Source of the DNA: Coffea arabica
Lineage: Eukaryota; Streptophyta; Magnoliopsida; Gentianales; Rubiaceae
Length of the DNA stretch: 64,000 nucleotides
Assembly (NCBI RefSeq): GCF_036785885.1
Contig: NC_092329.1
Span: forward strand, 6,448,001 to 6,512,000
Direction: 5' to 3'
Under the pieces are notes generated by a model. That model was given only the letters and a program-made list of their open reading frames with translations, made no database searches and was not told the origin of the DNA. This document shows positions 35,121 to 46,236 of the stretch, in pieces. The number at the start of each line of letters is the position of its first letter. Position 1 is the stretch's first letter. A program made the translations under genes and the position numbers.

Positions 35121-38100
35121 ATGAGTAATTTGAGAGCAATTTGTAGGCCGTACGCAGTGTTCTCTTGTTGCCGATCAGTGGTTAGGGTTAGGGTTTCAAT
35201 TGGGAGCCCTTTTAATTTGGGGTCTCCATCATTATCACCGAAATCTTCTGTTTCTGTATTTTTATCTCCTCCGCCGTTGTTAGGGTTGGATTCTGCCATA
35301 AAAATGGAACCTTGGGCCACCAGATGGAGATTGAATCAGCAGAGAAGAATGGGGGTTAAGGCTTCCTCAAATTGGACAGACTCTAAATCTCCCTATGACA
35401 CCCTTGGTAATTTTTCCTTATTCATATTGCTTTACCTTTTTGCATATATATATATATATTTGTAATTGTCGTAAAAACCTTGATAAATATATTGTTGTTT
35501 ATATTTAGGTTGTTAGGTAAAAGAAATGAAGGTGAATTGTTATCCAGTAAAGTAAATCAAAGAAATGTTTTTATTTTCTTTGGTTGAAATGTGGGGTAAT
35601 TTCTATACTAGGACATCGAGAAAATATATTTCGGAGGGATTCTTTAGAACAGGGGGGACTACTTTATGACTCTCTTAGTGTTCTAGAGACGGCTTAGGAT
35701 AGAGATTTCGCAAAATTTTGATAATCATACATCTTTTGTAATATATGAGTTGTTACTTATATGATATAGTAGCTAATCAAGCTTGCTTTTGTTCTGTTTT
35801 TCCAAATGCCTAGAAAATGGGCATTTGTTTGATTAGAGAGGAAGATGGTTTCTTTCTTCTTCTTCTTCTTTCTTTTTTCCCTTTTTTTCCTCTCTCTGTT
35901 CTTCTTCTTTCCCTTCCATTTTCTTAGTCTTTGTAGCATTCTGAAAGTGATGAGTGGATTCTGTTACCTCAGAGTTGGAAAGAGATGCAGATGAGGAGCA
36001 AATAAAGGTAGCATACAGACGTTTAGCAAAGTTCTATCATCCGGATGGTTAGTACCTAACCTGTATAATGTTGTTGTGCCTCATCTAATTTTTCTGTTAC
36101 TTCATATATATATATATATATATGACTACATTATTTGCATTCAATATGTTCGAATTTAAAGATGTGTATGAGTACCACTGATTTTTTTTAATATTCATCT
36201 CAGTTGATAAGTTATTACTCTTGCATGGATATATTTCAATTTGTTTTCACTTCCATTGGTTCTTTTTTTATAGTCTAATTTATGGTTTAACTTAGTGTTG
36301 ATGTCACTTGAGTAGAAAACTGGCTGTTGGCCTGTTTGTGTTTCTTGCTATGCATACCTGCTATTAGTTCCTTTCTCCGTTAGTGGTAATTCTATGCTTA
36401 ATGCCACTGTTATTTAGATGGCATAGGGTTTGGATTTGTGAGTTGTCAATGTTAAAGTATGTACAATAAGCGGCATGCTATGTAAATGTTCAAGGCTTGC
36501 TGTTGCTGGGTATGATTCATGTATTTTGAATTTATAACTGAAGAAGTGTTTCATGTTTGTCCATATACTTGGTTTCTCGGGTCATTGAAATATAGGGTGC
36601 TCTCATATGTATTGTAAAAGCTGCTGTTGGAAGATTCTGGATATAGAATCATCCTGTTCTATTAACTTTTTGTGTATATATAGTGTGAATCAATGTGTAT
36701 TTGGTTATTTGTCCATAGGTTTTATCTTGAATGATTTCAATTCCTGTTCTCTTTACGCGATTTAAAAAGAATTTGGTGAATGTGGGAACAAAACCCTATT
36801 GAATATTTCTCAATAGTTGTATGTATCATGGTTATGTATTGACATGAAATGTACTTTAGTCTGTATAAAGCTTAGTCTATTAACTGTTCACTAAAAAAAA
36901 GACAGAGATATTTTTACTTAAGGTATGTTGCATCTTTAATTTCTTTCTGAAGTTTTGAATGCAACAAGTAAATTAATTTCCCAAAAGCTTTCAAACTTTG
37001 ACATAATTGTTAATGATGTAACTAATCCCTTTCGTGTTATCCATGCCAGTTTATGATGGTAAAGGGACTCTTGAGGAAGGGGAAACAGCTGAAGCTCGAT
37101 TTATCAAGATTCAGGCTGCATACGAGTTGCTTATAGATCAGGAGAAGCGAAGGCAGTATGACAATGATAATCGTGTTAATCCAATGAAGGTGAAATTTAT
37201 TTCATTATCAATTCAGGGTTGAATGGTTAGGTATACCGTTGTTAGGAAATATTAAACACACAATTATCCAATTTATAATGTTATGGCTCACAGAAGAAAT
37301 AGGTAGGCTTTCCATAAACCATAGAGCTAGTGGGTGCAGTTATACAGCCGTTCTTCACTTTTAGTCCTTTGGCATACCACACTTGAAGGCTTTGGCAGAC
37401 CTAAATAAATAAACATCCAATCTTATAGTTATATTTTCTACTTTACCTTGTGAAGCTAGATAGAACTCTAGGAAGTGGCATAATTCACATTTCATTGAGA
37501 GCCCTAATGATGCATATATCAACTAAACATAGCTTTTTCTGGATGTTAATGATACTTGAAAGCCAAAATATTTGTATAAAAGGTTTGAAATTCTATCTGC
37601 CATCTGATACAAATTTCTAAAATGATTTACGTACTCCCTTAAGACATCCACTTGCTGACTTAGCTTGTTTGGAGCATGTCAACAATCGTCTTGTTGCTAA
37701 GTCCTCCTTTCCCAGGAATAAATAAATTTTAATAGATTTACAAAAATGCAAAATATGAACTGGTATAAGTTGAACAGAGATTGGAAAATCAAAGATTCAC
37801 TTGCACAGAAAAATAGTACTATTTGAACAGGAATTGTCTCTCAGTTTTCTTTATGGTACTTTTGGCTTTTCTATACATTTGGGAAAACCAGTTGGTTTGA
37901 AAAGGAGTTTAAAATGTAGAGAATAGTACTGGTTTATGGACAAATAACTTGTATTCATTTTGGCTTTAATTCTTCAAATGGGATATATAATTCTCCACCC
38001 TCTAGCTTTCATAGCATGATCTGAATATGTTCTTGATCCATTTTGGCATTAGGCATCTCAAGCATGGATGGAGTGGATCATGAAAAAACGAAAAGCATTT

Positions 38101-38734
38101 GATCAGCGGGGTGACATGGCAATTGCAGCCTGGGCTGAACAGCAGCAGCGTGAATTAAATCTCCGTGTACGGCGTCTTGCCGGATCAAAGGTGTGATATA
38201 TCGCCCCTGGTATATCTATTTTAATTCTTGAATGCGTACACGATGGTTTTAGAGAGAGAGAGAGACCATTTTTCTGTTTCTCGCTAAATATGGATGACTG
38301 CTTCACTAAAGTATGCTGAGGACAGCTGCATGAAATTTGTTGGTAACATGCTCAGTCATTATGTCTTTTAGACGTGAGGAGTAAAGGATAATCTGTCTGA
38401 CTTGGCACTGTCATTCTCTTTATGTTTGTTTCTATTTCTGTTTACCATTTCGTCTCAATTTCATTAAATGCTTGTTTAGACTGTAATTGTTATCTGAGGA
38501 TGTATCTTTGAATGGGATTTCCAGATTGATCCTGAAGAAGAAAGGAAAATACTCGCTAAAGAGAAGAAGGCATCTTTGGAGAATTTCAATAATACTCTGA
38601 GGCGTCATACACTGGTATTAAAGAAGAGAGATTTAATGCGAAAAAAAGCCGAAGAAGAGAAGAAAAAAGCCATCAGCAGGCTTTTGGCTGCTGAAGGCCT
38701 AGAGCTTGAAAAAGATGAGAATGAAGATTTGTAA
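35121..38734 (+). CDS. J-domain (DnaJ-like) protein, likely chloroplast or mitochondrial
   Basis: Five exons: 35121-35406, 35973-36047, 37050-37189, 38053-38190 and 38525-38734, giving 282 residues with consistent phases. The first 60 or so residues are Ser/Arg-rich with few acids (MSNLRAICRPYAVFSCCRSV), as expected of an organelle transit peptide. A J-domain follows: SPYDTLELERDADEEQIK (residues 90-107), YRRLAKFYHPDV with the diagnostic HPD at 118-120, then FIKIQAAYELLIDQEKRRQYD. After the J-domain come a tryptophan-containing block (QAWMEWIMKKRKAFDQRGD) and a lysine/glutamate-rich, probably coiled-coil C-terminus ending LLAAEGLELEKDENEDL. J-proteins stimulate Hsp70 ATPase. With no zinc-finger or C-terminal DnaJ domain, this is a type III (DJC) member. 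Between the J-domain helices the loop is longer than usual (YDGKGTLEEGETAEAR). The individual DJC number is not assigned. Confidence 0.88.
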
Positions 38735-39279
38735 AGGTTGATCCATGTGTCTGAATTCTGGTACTTAAAACCATAAAATGTTATCAGAGGGCTTTTCAGG
38801 CAAAGAAATCTGTTGTATTGTATATAAAGAAAAGGACATTGTACATACGGATTTTCGTTTGATATAAAGAAGATTAGTGAATACAGCACCCTTGAGATTG
38901 TTTCAATCTCTTCATCCCTTGCAATCGTTCCATTTTCAGGAGGATTACCTAGCCATGCCTGGCCAAAGACAAAATACACTTCCATGGAAAAAACGAATGC
39001 TGTCTACCTAGCCATGCCTGGTCAAAGCATTTGACAACTGGCTGGGTTGATATTCATCATTGATGAATGCAAAAAAAATTAAACCTTGTAGAATGCTAGT
39101 GCAAGAAGTTAGGCAACGACCATTGTCTTTATTGTTTTCTAGATTTATCCAACAAATGAATGTTTTCCCAAATATAGTATGAAGTCCCCCCCCCCCTTCT
39201 CCTCCTCCTCCTCCTCCTCTTATAAATGCTTCTCTAAGTACGAGGAGGATTAATCCACCAACTGTTGTTGGCGCAGAGA

Positions 39280-42200
39280 CTATACACCAGCTTCCTTTAT
39301 ATAAGCTGAATGTCTATCCACCAGAAGTTCAACAAGGGGGCTCTCCACCTCAGCCCCTGGCTGAGCCTTGTCTCTGCGAACTACTATATTTCCACTCTTT
39401 GCAACTACGATCACTTCATCTTTACGGGTTGAAAGCTCATTAGCTACCACCATATGTACCTTGTTCTTTTTGAGAGCCATGGCAGCCTTTGCTAAAAGGA
39501 TATTTGAATCTGTCTCCAGCTGTGAAAAAAAAAAAAAAAAACACCATCATTTGGTTTCGTATATCAGCAAAACAAGAAAATCCATGTACTGAAACATCTT
39601 TGACAATTGCATGTTTTAGATGAATCATTGACTACATTTACTCTTATGTCTGTGCATCTATAATGTAGAAATGAGATACTAACAGGAAACAAAAGCATAA
39701 CTCTAGAGATCATCCCACTTCCAAATTAACTGAGGTTCAGAATTATTTTAAATTATCTCATAGAGCTGAACGTTTGTGAGAGAACAGTCACTCCTCCCAA
39801 GTTCCCTTTTCCTGTTACCTAAAACTTTTGTGCCAAATGTTGTAATTTATTTCATAATCTAATAGGTGTTGTTGAACATAAGCTAGAAGCAAAGACAAGC
39901 TAGGACCGAATATCAACCTTGAAGGATATGCAAAAAGCCATTGGTGCCCAAGCTTTCCTCAGCACTGAAATCATTTTAGGGACCTGAGCAAGTCGTATGT
40001 CTAGAGGACCAGATGCTGACTGAAGTTTATGTTCTGTCTGCAAAATGAAACCGAAAAAAACAACTTACCGGATAAACAAACTCCTTCACGTTTTAGGAGA
40101 GGACTAAGAATTAACATAAAATATTTATATGATGGTAAAATGGTTCAAATTAACATGAAATATATTTTCCAAACAATATTGATTCCCTCCCCACTGTGTT
40201 AGTCAATCGTAGCAGGCGAAGAGTGAAGGATAACAGAAGAAGTATTAGCAATGGAGCAAGTGAAGCAAAAAATTTACAAAGGAACATTGGAAAAACTTAA
40301 AAAATGTTCTAAATCAGGATGCTTTTTACAGGCATGCTATAACAGACTAATAGACTCCCATAAACCATAAAAGAAACATCTAAATCTAACAAGATCACCT
40401 ATATAATTAGTTCTCAGAAAAATCTAACTTATCTTTCTCAAATCTTATGCTATTGCCTAGATTACCCATATATGAGCATTTTTATTACTCAAGAATTTGA
40501 TTAAACAGAGCATGGATTTCAATATCTCATTGACATTATGGACAGGTTTAACAGGCAAAATAATAATATTAACATGGATTACCATTTTGTATCACTAAAC
40601 CTAGCAGTAGATTACATACTATTGGACATGCAAAAGCAATTGAGACATCAGGATGAAGACAACTGCAAATATTGGGGGATGAATGGTGAATGCGCATAGA
40701 CACACCCAAGGGATGGTGAGGGAAATACCAGTAATTCCCAAGGGACATAGAAGTCAGACACTGCAGCAGCAAAATAAAACATAGCACTTCGTCCAAGTTT
40801 GCTGACTGAATCTGCAATCAATTGTAAGATCTGCCAAAGACATGATGAATGATAAGCTTTACCAGACAAAACATGTAACCTCCCTGGTCATCATGTGAGC
40901 TATAGGAATCCCATGGAATAACTCGCAGCTGAAGTCTGAAGATACTCATGGATTACTAATTACATGTGAAACCAGATGTTACATACTAACCTGAAGATAC
41001 TCAAAAATTGTTGTGAAAGGTAGTTTCAACAAGTTGCCTCCCACTACTGCCTGCATATTCAATTGGCATCTCTAAATTATAGAGAATATAGATGAATGAT
41101 ATAAGTCAGAAATAGCATTTATACATACCGCACGATGTTCACTGATGGCTCTCTTCACCACTTCAGCATGTGATGGGTGCACTGGCATATAGATGCATAT
41201 TAATCCATCAAAATCCAAAGTTAGACAAACCCAAAAAATTGTTTCATATATTCAATATGGAAATAGATCTGCAAGACAAAAGAAACTGCAAAACAGTGGC
41301 ATACACCCAACAAACATCATAGACAGCCAAGACATTTTAAAATAAAAATAAAAAAAAAGCCAGAAGATAAATTCGTATGTATAAGGACAAAGTAAGATTC
41401 ATTTCCTTCTTAAGTATGTGAATAACATGCAATGCAACACACTAAATGCTTTTACATCTATGAGATGCTCCTCTAGTGACATTATATGACTGTAGCACAA
41501 GAGTAGCTGGTACAAAAGAAAAAGTCTACATCAGAATAGTTATGCATGATTAACACACTGTAAGTAGTGCAGGTCATTCACTGAAAAGTATCTTAAAGCA
41601 TCCCCAGATGTTATGCCTACCATGCTTATTCAACTAAATGCACTGAACTACGTAGATTTCTCTTAAATTAAACATAGAAACCACAAACCTTGAATTTTGG
41701 AATCATCCGTAATATCAAAACATTCAAGTAATGGATCATCAGGAAGAGATGAACAGTATGGCTGACAGGTTCCTCTACATATAGAATCCAGTTATCATCA
41801 TTACTTTCAAACAAAAAAGAAGCATAGACATTGTTGTGAAGGAGAAACCACGATTCAATTACACAAAAAACAAAAACAGGAGGTATTGAAGCACACCTAC
41901 GATACAGAAAGATGACAGAATAACCAGCCTTCAAAAAGTATCTGCATAATCACCATTCAATTTATCAGCAATATATCCACTGTATTGGGTGTAAATCAAG
42001 CAAGTAAATTAAACCAGTCGATTTACTCTGTGGATGCAGCTCCTCTATGTCCAGAGCTAAAGTTGTCAATGTAACGAACACATCGTTGCTCCAAAGGAAC
42101 TGTAGTACCACCAGATGTCACACACACCACCCTTGTAACTCTTCCATTCTCTGGAAATTATCATCAAAATAATAGACCAAAGACATGTTAACTACAAAGA

Positions 42201-42404
42201 GAGAAAGTAGCCTAATAACACCATGCATGCATATTGTCGATTGGAATGCTAATGCTTGCCTGGTGTTGAAGAATTCCTTTCAACAAATTCTTTCAACTTT
42301 CTGCTGATTTCATCAGCATCCTTCAAAGGAGGAGCTGAATCAAAGAAGGACTTGATTTCCACTGAAGGAGTTTCTTGTAATACTTCCGAATGTGTTGCAT
42401 CCAT
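39280..42404 (-). CDS. COAB: Phosphopantothenate-cysteine ligase (PPC synthetase, coenzyme A pathway)
   Basis: Nine exons on the minus strand: 42404-42260, 42150-42027, 41941-41897, 41774-41689, 41181-41129, 41050-40991, 40830-40729, 40037-39918 and 39519-39280, giving 324 residues with all phases matching. Diagnostic blocks are [20 protein letters not shown] and [12 protein letters not shown] (nucleotide binding), [82 protein letters not shown] and [12 protein letters not shown]. The enzyme joins 4'-phosphopantothenate to cysteine, the second step from pantothenate to CoA. As in other eukaryotes it is separate from the decarboxylase. Intron 1 uses a GC donor (CCAG/GCAAGC). No transit peptide is evident, consistent with a cytosolic enzyme. 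The gene is convergent with the J-domain gene, with about 550 bp between the stop codons. Confidence 0.94.
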
Positions 42405-43600
42405 AGAAGATACTTATCAAAACCTCTATGCACAGTTCCCAGCATTTACAATCCAAAATAAGTCCAATGCATCAGATTCAGAAATACAATCAACTCTCTA
42501 AACATGTCAACAAACAAAGAATGACACGACCCAAGTTGAAATAGCCATATTCTTAATGTTATTTGCTTGAGAGAATTGCATCTGCTACATGGCTTCCTTG
42601 TGGTAAAAGAATCAAGAGCTATGCATCTTGGGAACTCCATGAAGTGAAACATAAAAAGATTCAGTAAGTTATTGTGCAGCTTCAATAGGATAAAGAGCCA
42701 TTAGTATCAACAGCTAGTCATGCACAATGATACACGATTCCATGCTTGCCCTTTTCAGTGGCACAAACCGACGAACTATCCACAGGGGTTGGTTAAGATA
42801 AACCATCTAGCTTAAAGCGTGCAGACGGGCAACTACCATATCTAGATATAGTCCCAGTCAAGACTCCAAAAAATAAAATAAAAAATAAACAGACTCGCCA
42901 TGATAAGGAAAAGGTATCTCCCAAGATTCAGTCAAGAATTGCCTATCCTAATGGAAATTCAAATCAGTAGTAAAAGCTCCACACTATTTTCACTTTTCGC
43001 CTTTTTGACAATAGAATGGGAGGACGAAGAGTGAATTTAGAGAATCAGGGTGGCTGAGAATTGAACTCTGGATCCTAGACGAGAGAAACAAGAATCCGCA
43101 TCCATTAACCACAGTATTAATATGGATCACAGCCACACGATTTCCAGACTAAAATGCCACCAAATCTAAACCAAAATGAAAGACTTTACGCATTCAAGTA
43201 ATTTTATTCCAAAATTTGAAAAATCAGGATAAAAAGAAAAAAAATACAGGAGAATATCGCTGGAGCTGAGCTTCACCTGGTCTGATACAACAGCAGCAGC
43301 AGGGCCCAAGAAAACCTCAATTTCTCCGAAGACTGGTCGAGGATAGAACTAAGGATACTCTCTGTCTCATCCAATTGGCTAATTCCTTATATTACAGCTG
43401 AAAAAGGAAAAAGTCGATGAATTGTTGGTCTGACAAAGTTTTAATTCCATGTTATAGCCACCGTGCTAGTGAAACACGGAATTGGAGCCTTTTTTTTTTT
43501 TTTTTTTTCAAACGGCAAAGGTAGTCAACACGGCAACCAATGATTTGGGTCATATCGATTAATAAGGTTTTAGGGTTTAGGGTATAAATAGTTAAAATTA
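42405..43600 (-). promoter_or_regulatory. 5' leader intron and promoter of the ligase gene, with telo-box motifs
   Basis: On the minus strand a donor ACCAG/GTGAAG ends a likely leader exon at 43277, and an acceptor-like AAG lies just before the ATG. Further up, at 43566-43590, the minus strand reads TATTTATA followed by ACCCTAAACCCTAAAACC, a TATA-like box and two overlapping telo-boxes. Telo-boxes near start sites are known from translation and growth-related plant genes. The pairing is seen; the regulatory role is inferred. Confidence 0.45.
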
Positions 43601-44832
43601 TTAACATAATTAATTATATTGTTTGGATTGAAAAAGATATAAAATTGTTGTACTTGAGATTAAAAAAATAAAAGCAAAAAAAAAAAAATAGAAAAGAAGA
43701 AAAATTAGAAAAGAAGAAACAAAAAGGTGGAAGATGTCTTGTATTTAAAAAAGAAGAAAATTTTTATTTTCGTCAATGTGAATATTTAAATTTTACTAGA
43801 TCTCGTATTTTTAATTGTCAAATTAGCTGATTTCTGCATGAAAAGTCTTGGGAATTTATTTTGATAGCGCTTAGGAATAAATTTGTGGTACATTCATTTA
43901 TATGGAATTTTAAATGTTTTCCTGCAATTTTTGCTTCCTTTTGATAAACTTAAACCTTGTTCGGATATTGGTAAAATGTTTATTTACCTTATTTTGGCAA
44001 AAAAGAATGGATAAAAAGACAATCTTTTGATTGGGGTTGGGTTGTTAACGGAATTATTGACATTTTCATAGTAAATATTGAAAGAGAAAATAAATATTCA
44101 GAGAAGTTGATTTCCTGGAAATCTAAAGTTTAAAGCTTTTTTTTTATTTTTTTTAATATAGTCTAAAGTTGGTTTCTCAAAAACTTTTAAAGTTGTTTCC
44201 TGTTTACATTTCTTTTTCTTCCTTCACTAATCTATAAGTTTCTTCTTCTTCTTCTACATGCGACTCTATCAGTCTGATGAATGGATTGTTATCAATCACG
44301 TGCTATTGTTTAGTGCGGCATCAAGTGCCTCTTCTCTCATCGATATAGACATCTTCCACCATTTTTTCATCTTTTCTAATATATGTTGGCAAGCACGGCA
44401 GCCTTTACCCTTTCTTTTAAAAAAAAAAAAATGATTCCCCTGCTGTATTTAATCAGCACGATAGGTATAGTATGGAAAAACGCAACAATTCATCGATTTT
44501 TTTCACATATAATCTAAGGAATTAGTCCATCCAATTTGGTGGCAAATTAGCAGCCAGTGAGGTTTTAATAAATTACCATAATAGCACACCAAAAAATTTT
44601 AAAACTAAAATAGAGAATAAATAAATAAAAAGGAAGAACGCAAGATTTTACATTTATATAATTTTGACTTATTTTCTCATGTAGGAAAAACTGAAAGGCG
44701 TTCATTCTTTTTAACTTTAATTTCATTTATGTTAAGAGCAGACCAAAAGGCTAATACTCTCTTTAATTTTTTTTTTCCTTTGGAAAAAAGAAAAGAAAAG
44801 AAAAGTAAAGACCAGCCCAAAAGGAGTAAAAC
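43601..44832. other. AT-rich intergenic stretch before the tRNA gene
   Basis: Very AT-rich with poly-A and poly-T runs (43678-43690, 44141-44155, 44418-44431). I found no gene, transposon end or structured repeat that I can support. Confidence 0.5.
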
Positions 44833-44837
44833 AAAAA
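44833..44837 (-). terminator. RNA polymerase III terminator of tRNA-Trp
   Basis: A run of five T on the minus strand, 8 bases after the mature tRNA end; standard for Pol III. Confidence 0.8.
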
Positions 44838-44845
44838 GCGGGATT

Positions 44846-44917
44846 TGAACCCGACGTGAATCGAACACGCAACCTTCTGATCTGGAGTCAGACGCGCTAC
44901 CATTGCGCCACGGATCC
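44846..44917 (-). tRNA. trnW-CCA: tRNA-Trp (anticodon CCA)
   Basis: A full cloverleaf on the minus strand. The acceptor stem GGATCCG pairs with CGGGTTC (two G-U pairs). The D-arm is GGCGCAATGGTAGCGC (box A region), the anticodon loop TCTGACTCCAGATCAGA carries CCA, and the T-arm GTGTTCGATTCAC is box B. The discriminator base is A. There is no intron. The sequence matches the standard nuclear plant tRNA-Trp as I remember it. A TATATAAAAG stretch and a CAA motif lie upstream. Confidence 0.97.
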
Positions 44918-45539
44918 ACTTTGTGCAAGTGATCTTTTCTTTTATATATCAGTATAAAGTACCTTAGCTTCACGCCTTCACGTGCTTGCAAACGTATGTG
45001 TGCATATGTTTCCAAAGATAGTTGCAAGCTCTGGTTCGTTCCAAGCTTTCCAGACAACTTTTAATTAGCAACAGACTGAGAAAGGAAAGAGTCACATTCT
45101 TATTTCTCTAAAACCCTATCCATTCTTTCACGCAATTTCAACAAACTCATGAAAGAATTCTCCGAGTTGTCATTTCATTAATCAATAAGCCATTAGAAAA
45201 ATAATAATAAAATGTTATCTAAAATTAAATAAACAAAGTCAAAAGAGAGAACAATAATATAATAGCTAGCAAAATTCTTCCGGTCACAATATCCACAAGA
45301 CATATATATATATAGAACCAAGTCCAAGTGGCTTCAAATTGATCATGTCCGCACCATCCAAAAGAAATTACTACTCCCTAGTAAACATCTGAATAGAGCA
45401 AAAGCTAGCAGAACAACCCACAAAAAGAGAAAAAAAAAAAAAAAAAAAAAACCCTTCAAATCTTGAACTATCCTTGTACTAACAGAGAACCCACATTGGC
45501 CAGCTAGCTAATCGTCCTATATATATATGTATGCCTTTC

Positions 45540-46125
45540 TCAGTTGGAGGGAACATGGTAGAATTTCCCTTTACACATGCACCTGTATACAATTGGGCAA
45601 GACTCCGAATTTGAGCATTTGAAGCTCACCATAACCCTCTTGCATGGAAAACAGGGTCCGCATGCATGGGAGCAGTCTGGCAGTCTGGACCCTGTAGGAT
45701 ATAGCTCCATCCCCAGGTCACCCTTTCCTCCATCCTGAACCTGAACATTGACAAATACTAACTAGTATATAAGGTCACCACTCACCAGGGGTGGAGACTA
45801 GAGTATCAATTAGAAGTATGTGAAAAAAGAAAATTCGAAATACAAGGAGTGTGTTTTGAGAGGGAGAAAATGGGACGAACCTCTTCTTGGTGAATGTGAC
45901 TTGAATGGCTCTTGTAAGCACCTTTTCCATGGAATGCAACTGATGAAATATATGATCAAGCAGCAATATTGTAAGTAACCAATACTTGTATATATCTATT
46001 CATGAAAGAGAAATTTGATGAGTTTAAAGATATTGAGGTCAAAGGACTTTACTGATGGCAAGAACCGTGAAGCAAACTGTCACAAGTGCCAATCTGCGCA
46101 ATCCAACTGAGGGGCAGGTCCTCAT
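45540..46125 (-). CDS. EPF2: EPF2-like secreted epidermal patterning (stomatal) peptide
   Basis: Three exons: 46125-46053, 45939-45881 and 45740-45540, giving 110 residues. The N-terminus MRTCPSVGLRRLALVTVCFT is a signal peptide, followed by a variable His/Ser-rich propeptide. The mature part starts near MELYPTGSRLPDCSHACG, continues CFPCKRVMVSFKCS and ends CMCKGKFYHVPSN. Eight cysteines (67, 71, 74, 77, 86, 92, 98, 100) match the EPF1/EPF2/EPFL7 type, rather than the six of most EPFLs. EPF2 peptides bind ERECTA-family receptors with TMM and restrain entry into the stomatal lineage. The sequence agrees best with EPF2-type peptides (KRVMVSFKCS, YHVPS ending). EPFL7 cannot be ruled out. Exon 3 has two tandem acceptors 6 bp apart (GTTCAGGTTCAG), which would add or drop Val-Gln in the propeptide. 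Confidence 0.9.
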
Positions 46126-46229
46126 TTTCTTTCTTTCCTTTTCTTTTTTTTTAAAAAAAAAAAATTACGCTAAACGGATCAGAAGAGAAAACTGAAGATT
46201 TGCAGTAATATGGGAGTAGGAATCTTGAC

Positions 46230-46236
46230 TTATATA
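46230..46236 (-). promoter_or_regulatory. TATA box of the EPF2-like gene
   Basis: TATATAA on the minus strand, about 105 bp upstream of the start codon, with no better candidate between. Confidence 0.5.

Noticed and set aside
44677-45057. A 126-residue minus-strand frame containing DPWRNGSASDSRSEGC
   Set aside because: This is the tRNA-Trp gene read as protein.
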